Below, in pieces: positions 16,861-26,000 of a stretch of 43,488 nt of DNA. The notes beneath the pieces were generated by a model. That model ran no database searches and had not been told where the DNA came from. It was given only the letters and a program-made list of their open reading frames with translations. The DNA comes from a virus. Location of the stretch: positions 1 through 43,488 of IMG/VR virus record IMGVR_UViG_3300044695_004339. One strand, given 5' to 3'. A program made the position numbers and the translations under genes. Position 1 is the stretch's first letter, and each line of letters begins with the position of its first letter.

Positions 16861-19800
16861 ATGAAAACTTATCAAATTAAAAACAAATCAGGAGAAACAA
16901 AAATTGTTACAGAAGATGAACTTGTTGATTATGGTTTATCTCCTGAAATGAAATCTGGTGGAAGTATTAAAATTAAACCTTCTAAAAAAGGAACATTTAA
17001 AGCTCAAGCCACTAAAATGGGTATGGGAGTACAAGAAGCTGCTTCTAAAATATTAAATGCTCCTGAAGGAAAATATAGTCCAGAAATGAGAAAAAAAGCA
17101 AATTTTGCTAGGAACTTTGCAAAACAAGATGGGGGTGAAATAGAATATAATGAAGAAGAATTCTACTATCCTTATATGGGAGAAGAAATGAAATCTGGAG
17201 GAATGCTTAAAAGAGCTGATGGTTCATATTCTAAAAGAGGATTATGGGATAACATTAGAGCTAACAAAGGCAGTGGTAAAAAACCCACAAAAGCAATGTT
17301 AAAACAAGAAAAGAAAATTAGAGCTGCTGAAAAAGCTTATGGTGGATATATGAAAGATGGAGGAGGAATAGATAATCCTGGATTTAATGCCCTTCCTTAT
17401 TATGTACAACAAAACATCATAGACAATATGGCTATGGGTGGTTATATGGAATCAGGTGGTAAACTTCCAACAGAAATATTAAGAGCAAGACTTGAATCTC
17501 ATATGTCTCCAAATGAAACAAATGATTATTTAAGTGAATATGGAATGGGAGGTTATTTACCAAAAGCATTAGGAGGAGTAAGAGTGCCAAAAAATAAAAC
17601 TATATATGAAGATGTTTATAATCAAGGAAATACACAATCATCAAATACAGGTTTAGGATATAATCCATATCCACTTAAATATAAAAAAGCTCCAACTATA
17701 CAAACACCAGATATGAGTTTACCTGGTTCTAAAAATACATCTCAAGCAACAGATCAAAATGGTGTACCTACACAATTTTCAAATTATTATTCAAATTTAA
17801 ATATGAATGATGCTGCACAAACAATAGCAAATCAAGCATCAAAAAATCCTTCAAAACCTCAATATTATAAGTTTAAAAGTCTTCCTTCTTATGTAAATCC
17901 TATGACAAATGATAGAGATTTAAATGAAGCTATTGGTGGTTTAAATACGGCAATTGCTGGAGCAACAAGATTAGGAATGAATTCAGATAAACAAGGTAAT
18001 AAAAAACTATTTGGAACACCTTGGCAATTAGGATATTCTGAATATAACAATCCTGTTTCAATAGATAATACCGCAGAAAAATGGTACACTCCAACAGCAA
18101 GATATGGAATGCATTTACCAATGGCTGCTGATGGAATAGATTTAGGACAAAATACTACAGGAGTAGATATGTTTTCAAATGATCCTATAGGTGCACAACA
18201 ATCACAAGGTTATCTACAAGCACCTGCTGTACAAAACCAATATCAAGTAGACCCTAATCAAGGTCAACAAATGATCAATGAAGAACCATCTTCACAAGAT
18301 CAATATTATAACCCAAATGATAATCAACCACAACAAAATCAACTACAACAAAATCAAACAAAAAAGAAACGTAAAACTTTTGATGAATTGAGAAAAACAG
18401 ATAAAGGGTATAACACTCTTTCTGGTTTACAATTAGCAGGAGGAGTAGGTACATTTGGAACAAATGTTGCAGAATCTGCACTAAATAGAATTGGAACTTA
18501 CGGAGAAAATCAAAGAGCTAATACTACAAAATCTGAATATTTTAGACAAGCAGCAGCTTATAAAGGATCTAATTACAGACCATTAAATTCACAATATGAT
18601 AAAAATGCTTTAAGTGCAGCTTATGGTAGAATGATACCTGAAGGAACAGATGAGATTGATACAAAATTTACAGGTCTTTCTCATGAAAATGGAGGTATTC
18701 CAATAGATCCTGATAAACAAGGATTTAATGCAAATGATACAAAAACAAACAGAAATAATGCTAAAATTGAAGTAGAAGGTGGAGAGTATTATTTAAAAAA
18801 TATTAAAAAGTTAAGTAAAGGGGGTAATTCAAATGAAAAATCTTCTGATTTTATTCTTTCTCAAAGAAAAATGGGGGGTAATAAAAAAAGTCATTCTCAA
18901 ATGTTTGATGATATGGTAAAATCTGAAATAGGATACACATCAGATCAAGTGTCAAAAATAGTAAATAAACCAGCAGAAATATATAAAAAAACTAATGGAA
19001 AATATGGCACAGATAATATTTCTGTTTCATCACAAGAACTATCTAAAAAATTAATAAAACCTATTCAACAAAATATAATAAATCCTGCAAAACAAGCAAT
19101 TGTTTTTGATCAAGAATTAACAAAATACAATCTTGGAATGGAAAATAATTTAATGGATTTAATAGGACAACAAGAACAACAAACACAACAACCTATGGCT
19201 AAATATGGAATAAAATTACCTAAAGCACAATCAGGAAAATCTATGAAAGATGTTTATCCAATGTTTAAAACAAAAATACAAAAAGAAACAGAAACAAAAA
19301 AAGATATAAGTTTACCTCCACCAACTTCAGAAGATTGGTATAGTTCAATTATACCAAATGTAGAATCAAGATACCCAGATCTTAGAAGACTTGCAGAAGA
19401 AGGAGCAACAGGTGATGCATATAAAGGAAAAAACTTTGCAAGTGCTGTATTGCAAGAAACAATGTATGATGATTTACTTGATGCTATAGAAGGTAAAGGT
19501 AAATACGAAGGACTTCCTGATTCAGAAAAAAAGAAAGCTTTAGGAGAATTTAAAAGAATGTGGGGAGAATACGGAAGAGTTAAACAAAATTCTCCAGGAA
19601 AATATCCTGATGTTTTAAAAAATATTGACAAATGGGATGTAAATAATGAAACTATAGCTGATTTAAAAAGATTAAGAGGTAGTTTTACAGATGCTAAATT
19701 AGAAAGAAGACATTTGTTAAACCCTGTACCTGCTGATTGGAATAAACAAACACCTGCTACACCTATTACTCCTGAAACACCTGCTACTAAGGAAACACCT

Positions 19801-20514
19801 GCTACACCTGTTACTAAAACAGAATATATATATGAAAAACCAGAAATAGGATTTGATTTAAGTATACCTCTTCCAGGTAATGTATATGGAAGATCCCCTT
19901 TAAATTATTATCAAATAGAACCTGATTATATTGATCCAAGATATTTAAATATATTACCTCAACTAAACAGAAATGTAAGGTCTACAAGAGCATTAGTAGA
20001 TAATTTTACTAATCAAACAGGTGCAGGAATAGCTAATAGATTAATGGGACAAGCTAATCAAATGCAAGCTGATTCTGAAATATATGGTCAAAAATATAAT
20101 TATGACAGAGCACAAGATGCTGCTGCACAACAATATAATGCAGATATGAAAAGCCGAACAGATATGTTCAATCAAGGAACTTGGTTTAATCAACTTGAAA
20201 ATCCAATAAGACAAAGAGAAGGAGCTATTGACACTCAGCAAAGAACTGATATGCAAAATGCTATAGAAAATATGAGAAAAGCTAATGCTTTTTATACAAA
20301 TCGAAATTTCATAAATGATGTTTATAAAGGATTGCAAAATTTAACTCCTGAACAAAGAAACGCTATGATATTTGGAAGTAACACCTTTCCTTATGGAAAT
20401 AAAAAAACAACAACAAAAACAGATGAACAAGGTAATGTTACAACAACAAAAACAGATGAAGTAAAAAAACATGGAGGAAAAATTAAATTAAAATATAAAC
20501 TAAAAAGAAAATAA
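16861..20514 (+). CDS. Large virion/cargo-type protein with repeated GG motifs (1,217 aa)
   Basis: Residues 1-90 hold a helical motif (IKPSKKGTF..., KYSPEMRKKANFARNFAK) that I recall from many phage-packaged proteins, followed by a GLWDNIRANKGSGKK segment. Glycine-pair motifs recur through the first half (MKSGG twice, KDGGG, ESGGK, MAMGGY, GMGGY). A central stretch reads FTGLSHENGGIPI, then EVEGGEYYLK. Q/N-rich linkers lie at about 465-505, a Pro/Thr-rich repeat linker at about 960-990, and helical sequence in the last 200 residues. The C-terminus is KHGGKIKLKYKLKRK, similar to that of the 727-residue protein. No catalytic motif is recognised. Probably an internal virion protein ejected with DNA (inference from position and composition). 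Confidence 0.55.
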   Translation: MKTYQIKNKSGETKIVTEDELVDYGLSPEMKSGGSIKIKPSKKGTFKAQATKMGMGVQEAASKILNAPEGKYSPEMRKKANFARNFAKQDGGEIEYNEEEFYYPYMGEEMKSGGMLKRADGSYSKRGLWDNIRANKGSGKKPTKAMLKQEKKIRAAEKAYGGYMKDGGGIDNPGFNALPYYVQQNIIDNMAMGGYMESGGKLPTEILRARLESHMSPNETNDYLSEYGMGGYLPKALGGVRVPKNKTIYEDVYNQGNTQSSNTGLGYNPYPLKYKKAPTIQTPDMSLPGSKNTSQATDQNGVPTQFSNYYSNLNMNDAAQTIANQASKNPSKPQYYKFKSLPSYVNPMTNDRDLNEAIGGLNTAIAGATRLGMNSDKQGNKKLFGTPWQLGYSEYNNPVSIDNTAEKWYTPTARYGMHLPMAADGIDLGQNTTGVDMFSNDPIGAQQSQGYLQAPAVQNQYQVDPNQGQQMINEEPSSQDQYYNPNDNQPQQNQLQQNQTKKKRKTFDELRKTDKGYNTLSGLQLAGGVGTFGTNVAESALNRIGTYGENQRANTTKSEYFRQAAAYKGSNYRPLNSQYDKNALSAAYGRMIPEGTDEIDTKFTGLSHENGGIPIDPDKQGFNANDTKTNRNNAKIEVEGGEYYLKNIKKLSKGGNSNEKSSDFILSQRKMGGNKKSHSQMFDDMVKSEIGYTSDQVSKIVNKPAEIYKKTNGKYGTDNISVSSQELSKKLIKPIQQNIINPAKQAIVFDQELTKYNLGMENNLMDLIGQQEQQTQQPMAKYGIKLPKAQSGKSMKDVYPMFKTKIQKETETKKDISLPPPTSEDWYSSIIPNVESRYPDLRRLAEEGATGDAYKGKNFASAVLQETMYDDLLDAIEGKGKYEGLPDSEKKKALGEFKRMWGEYGRVKQNSPGKYPDVLKNIDKWDVNNETIADLKRLRGSFTDAKLERRHLLNPVPADWNKQTPATPITPETPATKETPATPVTKTEYIYEKPEIGFDLSIPLPGNVYGRSPLNYYQIEPDYIDPRYLNILPQLNRNVRSTRALVDNFTNQTGAGIANRLMGQANQMQADSEIYGQKYNYDRAQDAAAQQYNADMKSRTDMFNQGTWFNQLENPIRQREGAIDTQQRTDMQNAIENMRKANAFYTNRNFINDVYKGLQNLTPEQRNAMIFGSNTFPYGNKKTTTKTDEQGNVTTTKTDEVKKHGGKIKLKYKLKRK
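20407..20460 (+). repeat. Pair of 21-bp direct repeats in the 1,217-aa gene
   Basis: Bases 20407-20427 and 20440-20460 are identical, 33 bp apart and in frame. They encode TTTKTDE twice, just before the basic KHGGK tail. The identical DNA points to a recent duplication or to constraint on a flexible linker. Confidence 0.85.
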
Positions 20515-20519
20515 TAAAT

Positions 20520-20537
20520 TTAACAAAATTTTGTTAA
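20520..20537. promoter_or_regulatory. Perfect 18-bp palindrome before the endonuclease VII pair
   Basis: TTAACAAAATTTTGTTAA is a perfect inverted repeat in the 64-bp gap between the 1,217-residue gene and the first endonuclease VII gene. It contains AATTTTGTTAA, which also occurs in the same orientation in two other non-coding gaps (200-210 and 41388-41398). It could be an operator, a promoter element or a weak hairpin. Confidence 0.4.
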
Positions 20538-20578
20538 TCATTTTTATTATTAATAATAAATACTTATAATTACAAACT

Positions 20579-21052
20579 ATGGGGAAAACTAAAAATGGTA
20601 AATGGTGTGATGTGTGTAAAAAACAATGTAATTGGGATCATTTTACAGAAAGAACTTTTAAAACAGGAAGAAAATATTTTGTGTGTAAATCTAATTTTGA
20701 AAAAAATAACTTTAAATCTTCTTCAAGAAAAGGAAAATTTCATCCAAGATCTAAAAGTTTAGATTATATTTTAAATTCTTTAGAATATAAAAGAGATAGG
20801 TATTTAGAAACAAAATATGGAATAAATTTAAAATATTATAATTTTTTACTAAATTATCAAAACAATTGTTGTGATATATGTAATATACATAAAGATAAGT
20901 TAAAATATAATTTATGTGTAGACCATTGTCACATTACTAGTAAAATTAGAGGTTTATTATGTAGGAAATGCAATAAAGCATTGGGTCATTTTAAAGATAG
21001 TATTGATATTATTGAAAAAGCAATATGTTATTTAGAGCATCATGAAAGATAA
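20579..21052 (+). CDS. Endonuclease VII-type homing endonuclease, copy 1
   Basis: The 157-residue protein has an N-terminal zinc knuckle (CDVC at 10-13; VC further on) and a C-terminal phage T4 endonuclease VII/HNH-like core: CDIC, VDHCH, KIRGLLCRKCNKALG, then a helix (IIEKAICYL). Two CxxC pairs bind structural zinc, and the DHCH segment carries the metal-binding catalytic residues. T4 endonuclease VII resolves branched DNA, but stand-alone relatives inserted between structural genes usually behave as homing nucleases. It is the first of a tandem pair with the same layout. Its stop overlaps the frame-shifted start of copy 2. Confidence 0.87.
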   Translation: MGKTKNGKWCDVCKKQCNWDHFTERTFKTGRKYFVCKSNFEKNNFKSSSRKGKFHPRSKSLDYILNSLEYKRDRYLETKYGINLKYYNFLLNYQNNCCDICNIHKDKLKYNLCVDHCHITSKIRGLLCRKCNKALGHFKDSIDIIEKAICYLEHHER

Positions 21053-21090
21053 AAAAAAAACAATGTTATTTATGCCATAAAAGTTTTACA
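21042..21090 (+). other. Frame-shifted 5' end of endonuclease VII copy 2 at a run of ten A
   Basis: An ATG at 21042 reads MKDKKK into a run of ten A (21051-21060) and then stops after six more codons. In the next frame, directly after the run, the DNA encodes QCYLCHKSFT and continues without a break into the open frame starting at ATG 21091. With nine A the reading would be MKDKKKQCYLCHKSFTMDHF, which restores the CxxC knuckle seen at the same place in copy 1 (WCDVC...WDHF). Either one extra A is a sequencing or assembly error, or the gene is mutated, or slippage on the A run restores the frame. Confidence 0.75.
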
Positions 21091-21471
21091 ATGGATCATT
21101 TTGTTTTAAAAAAAGATCAATACGGAAAAGATAAATATTATTGTAAAATAAATTTAGAAAAACCAAAAATAAAAAAAGAAGTAAAAGGAGTTAAAAGACA
21201 TTTAAAAATTAAAGACAAAAATTCAAAATATTTAAAATATAAATACAATATTACAAAAGAATATTTTGAAAGTCTTTATTTATTACAAAATAATAAATGT
21301 GCTATTTGTAAAAATAAATTTTTAGAACATATGATAGATATAGACCATTCCCACAAAACTAATAAGATAAGAGGATTACTTTGTCCTAATTGTAATGCTG
21401 GATTAGGATTATTGGGAGATAATCTTAATTTTTTACAAAAAGCTATTGAGTATTTAAATAAATATAATTAA
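21091..21471 (+). CDS. Endonuclease VII-type homing endonuclease, copy 2 (5' end out of frame)
   Basis: The open frame gives 126 residues with the same core as copy 1: CAIC, DIDHSHKT, KIRGLLCPNCNAGLG, and a terminal helix (LQKAIEYL). The ATG at 21091 lies inside the conserved N-terminal region, because the codons before it encode the missing zinc knuckle (CYLC) paired with KYYCKINLEK. The complete protein would start at 21042 and needs a one-base shift at a run of ten A. The catalytic core is intact, so the short form may still be active. Copies 1 and 2 are diverged, so the duplication is old or the two arrived separately. It ends 1 bp before the next virion gene. Confidence 0.82.
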   Translation: MDHFVLKKDQYGKDKYYCKINLEKPKIKKEVKGVKRHLKIKDKNSKYLKYKYNITKEYFESLYLLQNNKCAICKNKFLEHMIDIDHSHKTNKIRGLLCPNCNAGLGLLGDNLNFLQKAIEYLNKYN

Positions 21472-21472
21472 A

Positions 21473-23026
21473 ATGAGTTTTACAAATTTTAGTCAAATCG
21501 TTCAACCTGCTCCTTGGGTAGATCCAATAAATTTGGATTTACTTAGACAAGGTAATATGTACAAAGAAGAGATAGCTAGACAAAACTTATTAAATCTTTC
21601 TGAATCTTTTCAAGCATTAGCTAGTACTCCTGCATATGGAAAAGATGCAGAAAAACTACAAGAAAAATTACAAGAATTAAAAAGTCAAATTAGTGGTTTA
21701 AATCTTTCTGATGTAAGTGATTATAACACAATGGGACAAATAAAAGGTGTTATTAATCAATTTAGTAGTAATGCTGATATAATGGATATTGCTCAAAAAT
21801 GGACTCCTGTACAACAAGAGCAAGAAAGAAAAAGAAAAGCTGAAGAAAAAGGTGAAATGTTTATTTCTCCTTTACTTGATAGTGCAAATGAATATATTCA
21901 ACAAGGAGAATATAAAAAAGGTGTAAGATTTGGTAGTTCTGGTTGGTTATCTCCAAACACAGAAAAAATGAAAACTGAAGCTTTAAAGAATATTAAACCA
22001 GATAAAAAAACTGTTAAGGTTGGTAATTATTGGCAAGAACAGGAATTTCTTTCTAAAGAAAAAGTAAAACCTGTATTAGATGAAATATATTCTAATCCAG
22101 CAGTTATCAAAGATATGGAATATAAAATAGAACAATCAGCTAAAAGAGAAGATGTAAATTTTGCAGACTATGGTAGAAAAAGTATTGAAAAAGCAATTAG
22201 TGAACAACAAGCACTTGTTGATGCAAACCCAAACAATCAAGATGCAAAAAATAAAGTTCAATTGTATTCTACTATTTTAAACGATCCTAATAGATTAGCT
22301 GCTTCTGCAAAACAAATATATTTAAATGATAAAATAGAAGAAGAAAAACAAAAAGATTTAGCTCAACTTACCTATGTACAAGAAGGTAAAATGGATGCTG
22401 ATAATTTTGCTTTAAATCGTCAACAACAATCAGATAGAATTGCTTTAGAAAATTTAAAATATGCTCAAAATACAGGAGTAGATTGGAATACAGGACAAGC
22501 AACAGGAAGACCTATAGAAACATCTTCTTCTGGAAGTATTACTGTAGGAAATGATGTATTAGATGCTCCTACTTATGTACAAGTTATAGATAAAGCTTTT
22601 GAAGATACAAATAATCAAGCAGAAAGAGATAAACTTAAAGAATGGGCTGTAGAAAAATATAATAAAGTAAATCCAAATAGTCAAATAGATGCTAATGAAG
22701 CTACATTAGAAAAAAATTCTAATGGTGATTTAGTACTTAGTTTTAAAAAAAGAGTAACAAACCCTCAAGGAGAAATGGAAGTTAAACAAGTTCCTGTAGC
22801 TACATACAATAAAGAAACTATTTCCGTTTCTCTTCCTACATCTGGACAAAAGATAGTAGAACAGTACAATAAAGCTAAAAAAGCAAACGAAAACTTACCT
22901 GCCACTCCAAATAATTATAAACATAAAGCAACCTCAAACGGTATTACTTTATATTCTCAAGATAAGAAAAAATGGTATGATGCAAATGGAGGAATGTATG
23001 ATAAAGATGGTAAAAAAATACAATAA
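21473..23026 (+). CDS. Internal virion/cargo-type protein, helical (517 aa)
   Basis: The protein is predominantly alpha-helical and polar, with the N-terminus NFSQIVQPAPWVDPINLDLL followed by coiled-coil-like stretches (about 25-110 and 220-320). The last 150 residues are more beta-like and end in KKKWYDANGGMYDKDGKKIQ. There is no signal peptide, membrane segment or catalytic motif. It lies between the endonuclease pair and the two giant genes, and its stop overlaps the next ATG (TAATGG). By position and composition it is likely a tail or capsid internal protein of the ejection apparatus; the specific role is unknown. Confidence 0.55.
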   Translation: MSFTNFSQIVQPAPWVDPINLDLLRQGNMYKEEIARQNLLNLSESFQALASTPAYGKDAEKLQEKLQELKSQISGLNLSDVSDYNTMGQIKGVINQFSSNADIMDIAQKWTPVQQEQERKRKAEEKGEMFISPLLDSANEYIQQGEYKKGVRFGSSGWLSPNTEKMKTEALKNIKPDKKTVKVGNYWQEQEFLSKEKVKPVLDEIYSNPAVIKDMEYKIEQSAKREDVNFADYGRKSIEKAISEQQALVDANPNNQDAKNKVQLYSTILNDPNRLAASAKQIYLNDKIEEEKQKDLAQLTYVQEGKMDADNFALNRQQQSDRIALENLKYAQNTGVDWNTGQATGRPIETSSSGSITVGNDVLDAPTYVQVIDKAFEDTNNQAERDKLKEWAVEKYNKVNPNSQIDANEATLEKNSNGDLVLSFKKRVTNPQGEMEVKQVPVATYNKETISVSLPTSGQKIVEQYNKAKKANENLPATPNNYKHKATSNGITLYSQDKKKWYDANGGMYDKDGKKIQ

Positions 23027-26000
23027 TGGAAGAGGAATTTGTACCAAAAGGTTTTACATTAATAGAAACTCCTCAAGATAGTGAAGAATTTGTACCAAAA
23101 GGTTTTTCTCTTGTAGAAGAGAATGGAAAATCTGTAACTCAAAATCAAAGTGTACCTTTTACTAATCAAGTATTAGCTACAGACTCTATGATAAACGATT
23201 TAAAACAAAACCCTGGTTATCCTGAAAAATCAAAAGACGCTGTAATTAGAGAAGCTAAAGAAATAAAACCATCAAATCCTTTAAAAACTATTTCGGATTC
23301 TTTTGGTCTTTCAAATAATGAAACATTTATTAAAAATGTACAAATTGAAGTAGAAAAAAAGAAAGCTGAACAAGCAATAAAAGATAGTGCAAAACTTGAA
23401 CAATCTTTATATACAGTAGCAAAAGCACAAACAGGAGTAACAGATGAACTTCTTAATTATGAATATGAGAATGGTGCAGATCCAATGTTTAATGCTACAA
23501 AAACTATTACAAGTGAAGTAGAAAAAACAAAACAATTTCTTGCTAATCCAGATTTAACTAGAGAAGATTTAGAAACAGATTTATCTATTAAACTAAAGGG
23601 TATTAATGAAGAAAAAGAAAAATTAAAACTTCAATTAAAAGAAGATATTTCTAATTCTAAAATGCTTTTAGGACAAAATGCAGAAGAAGGTGCAGATGCA
23701 TTTAAATCTCAAGTTGAAACAAATAAAAAAATACAAGAACTTGATGAAGCTTATATAAATTTAAAAAGAATATATGTAGATGAACCTCAAAGACTAAAAA
23801 TTAACCCTCTTGTAAAAATTTATGATGAAAATCCTGAATTTCTTTATACATTACCAGAAACAGATTTTGATAAAATGACTTCTAATTATGGAGCATTTTT
23901 ACAATTTCCAGGAGAAGAAGAATTAAGAGTTGCTTATTTAAAAAATAGAGACCTTACAAACAAAGGAGACGATAGAAACTACTTTCAAAAAGTAGCAGAT
24001 ACAAAAATACAAGGAGATGCAGCATTAGGACTTACACAAAGTTTAATAGAAAATGCAATAAACTCTCCTATAGATAAAAGAGAAATACAGAAAGTAGATA
24101 GAATTGGATATATGGCTACATTAGATGATTTATCTAATAAAGCTTTAACTCAAACAGAATCTGTAAGTAAAAAAGTAGAAGAACTAAATAAAAAATACGA
24201 AGGTAAATTAACAACAGAAAAAGTTTATAATGAATATAAACAAGAATTTGATTTACTACAACCTGAAATAGATAATGTTAAAAAATTTGAAGAATTTATA
24301 AAACAAAAAGCTCTTGAAGCAAAAGATAAATTTAAAGATTTAGAATATACAGAAAGTGTACAAAAATTAATAAATCACTATGATAGATTAAGTGGACACT
24401 CTTCTGGTGTGGGTTGGGCTATAAAAGAAAATGTAGGTAATTTTGTTCCAAGATTAACAACAGGATTAAAACAATTATACAGACTTACACAGTCAGAAGA
24501 AGATCAAAACACATATGGTTTTCAAGATATTGTAAATTATAAATGGAATACTACACAGATTCCAGATTATTATAAACAAACTCCTGCTGTAGAAAGAGAT
24601 AAGGATGCTTTATTTGGAATTAAGGTAAATTCTTCAGCTTTTTATAATATAGCTAAAGTATCTTTAGAGTCTACAGAACTTTTAGTTGCTGCATATTTAA
24701 CAGGAGGTACAGGATTAGCAGCAGAAGCTGGAGTAGGTTCTCTTTCAGCAATTGGAGCAGGGTTAGGTAGTGCAAGTACAATTGTTCTACCTACAATGAT
24801 TATGACTTCTGCTGATGCCACATCAAGTTATTTAGAAAAAGGAATGCCTCCTTCTTTAGCCAATAAATTAGGTATTATTACAGGACTTATAGAAGGTTTA
24901 ACAGAAGTGCTAAATCCAATAGAATTAACAGGACTTTCTAAACTCACAACACTTACAAATAGACTTTCTAATAAAGGAGCTTATAGAGCATTACTAAATG
25001 ATGTATTTAAAAAGACTACAGGTAAAACCCCTTCTAAAGAATTAGCAAAAATCTTATTAGGAGATTTTAAAACTTTTGGAAAAGAGTTTGCATGGCAAGG
25101 TATTATGGAATCTGTAGAAGAAGAAGTAGGACTTGGTTTAAATGCTATAAAAAACTATGTAGCAAAACAACAAAAACCTGATTTAAAAATAGGAGAAGAT
25201 GAGGAATTAACATGGGAAAATGCTGCAATGACAGCAGCTAATACTATTATTTCCATGCCTGTTTTAGGAGCTTTTGGTGCAGGAGTACAATTATATCAAG
25301 AAAGAAATTCTGTACTTCCTACAGCAAGATTTATAGCAGGACAAAATTTAGATGCTTACTTACAACAATTAGATACTGATTTTGCAAATAAAAAAATGCC
25401 AAAAGAAGTATATGATGCTACAAAACAAGAATTAACTAAACTTGGAGAAAACTACAAAGCAAATAAATTTACTGTAGATAATCTTGTAGAAGAAGATGAT
25501 CAAATTAAATTCTTTAATCTTGTAAATTTACAACAAGAACAAGCTAAAAAAATACTTCCTGAAGCAGATAATGATGAAGCATTAGAACAATTAGATAACA
25601 CTACACAGGAATTAACAAGATATAAGCAAAAAGCTCTTTTAAATTCAGCTAAAACTCCACAGGAAAAATTTAAAGTGGTGGAAAATATTGTTCTTGAAAA
25701 TATAGACAAACAATATACACCTGAATTTATAAAAAGTGTAAATGATTCTAATAGAGATGCTGTAAAAAAAGATTTAATACAAAGACTTGAATTTATTAAA
25801 TCTCCTAAAGTAGCTCAAAAAGTAAATGAAATTCTACAACAAGTAGAACAAAAACAACAAGTAGAAGAAGAAATAAAAGAAACAGAAAAAGAAGATAATG
25901 TATATTTAGAACAAAAAAAACAAGAAACTCTCCTAACTTCTGTATTATCTAAATTACAAAACCCTGAAAATCAAGAACTTACAGAAGAAGAAAGTGTTTT

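Noticed and set aside
18250-18370. Q/N-rich CAA-repeat tract as a regulatory repeat
   Set aside because: The tract is in frame and gives a glutamine-rich linker in a virion protein; simple low-complexity coding sequence explains it.
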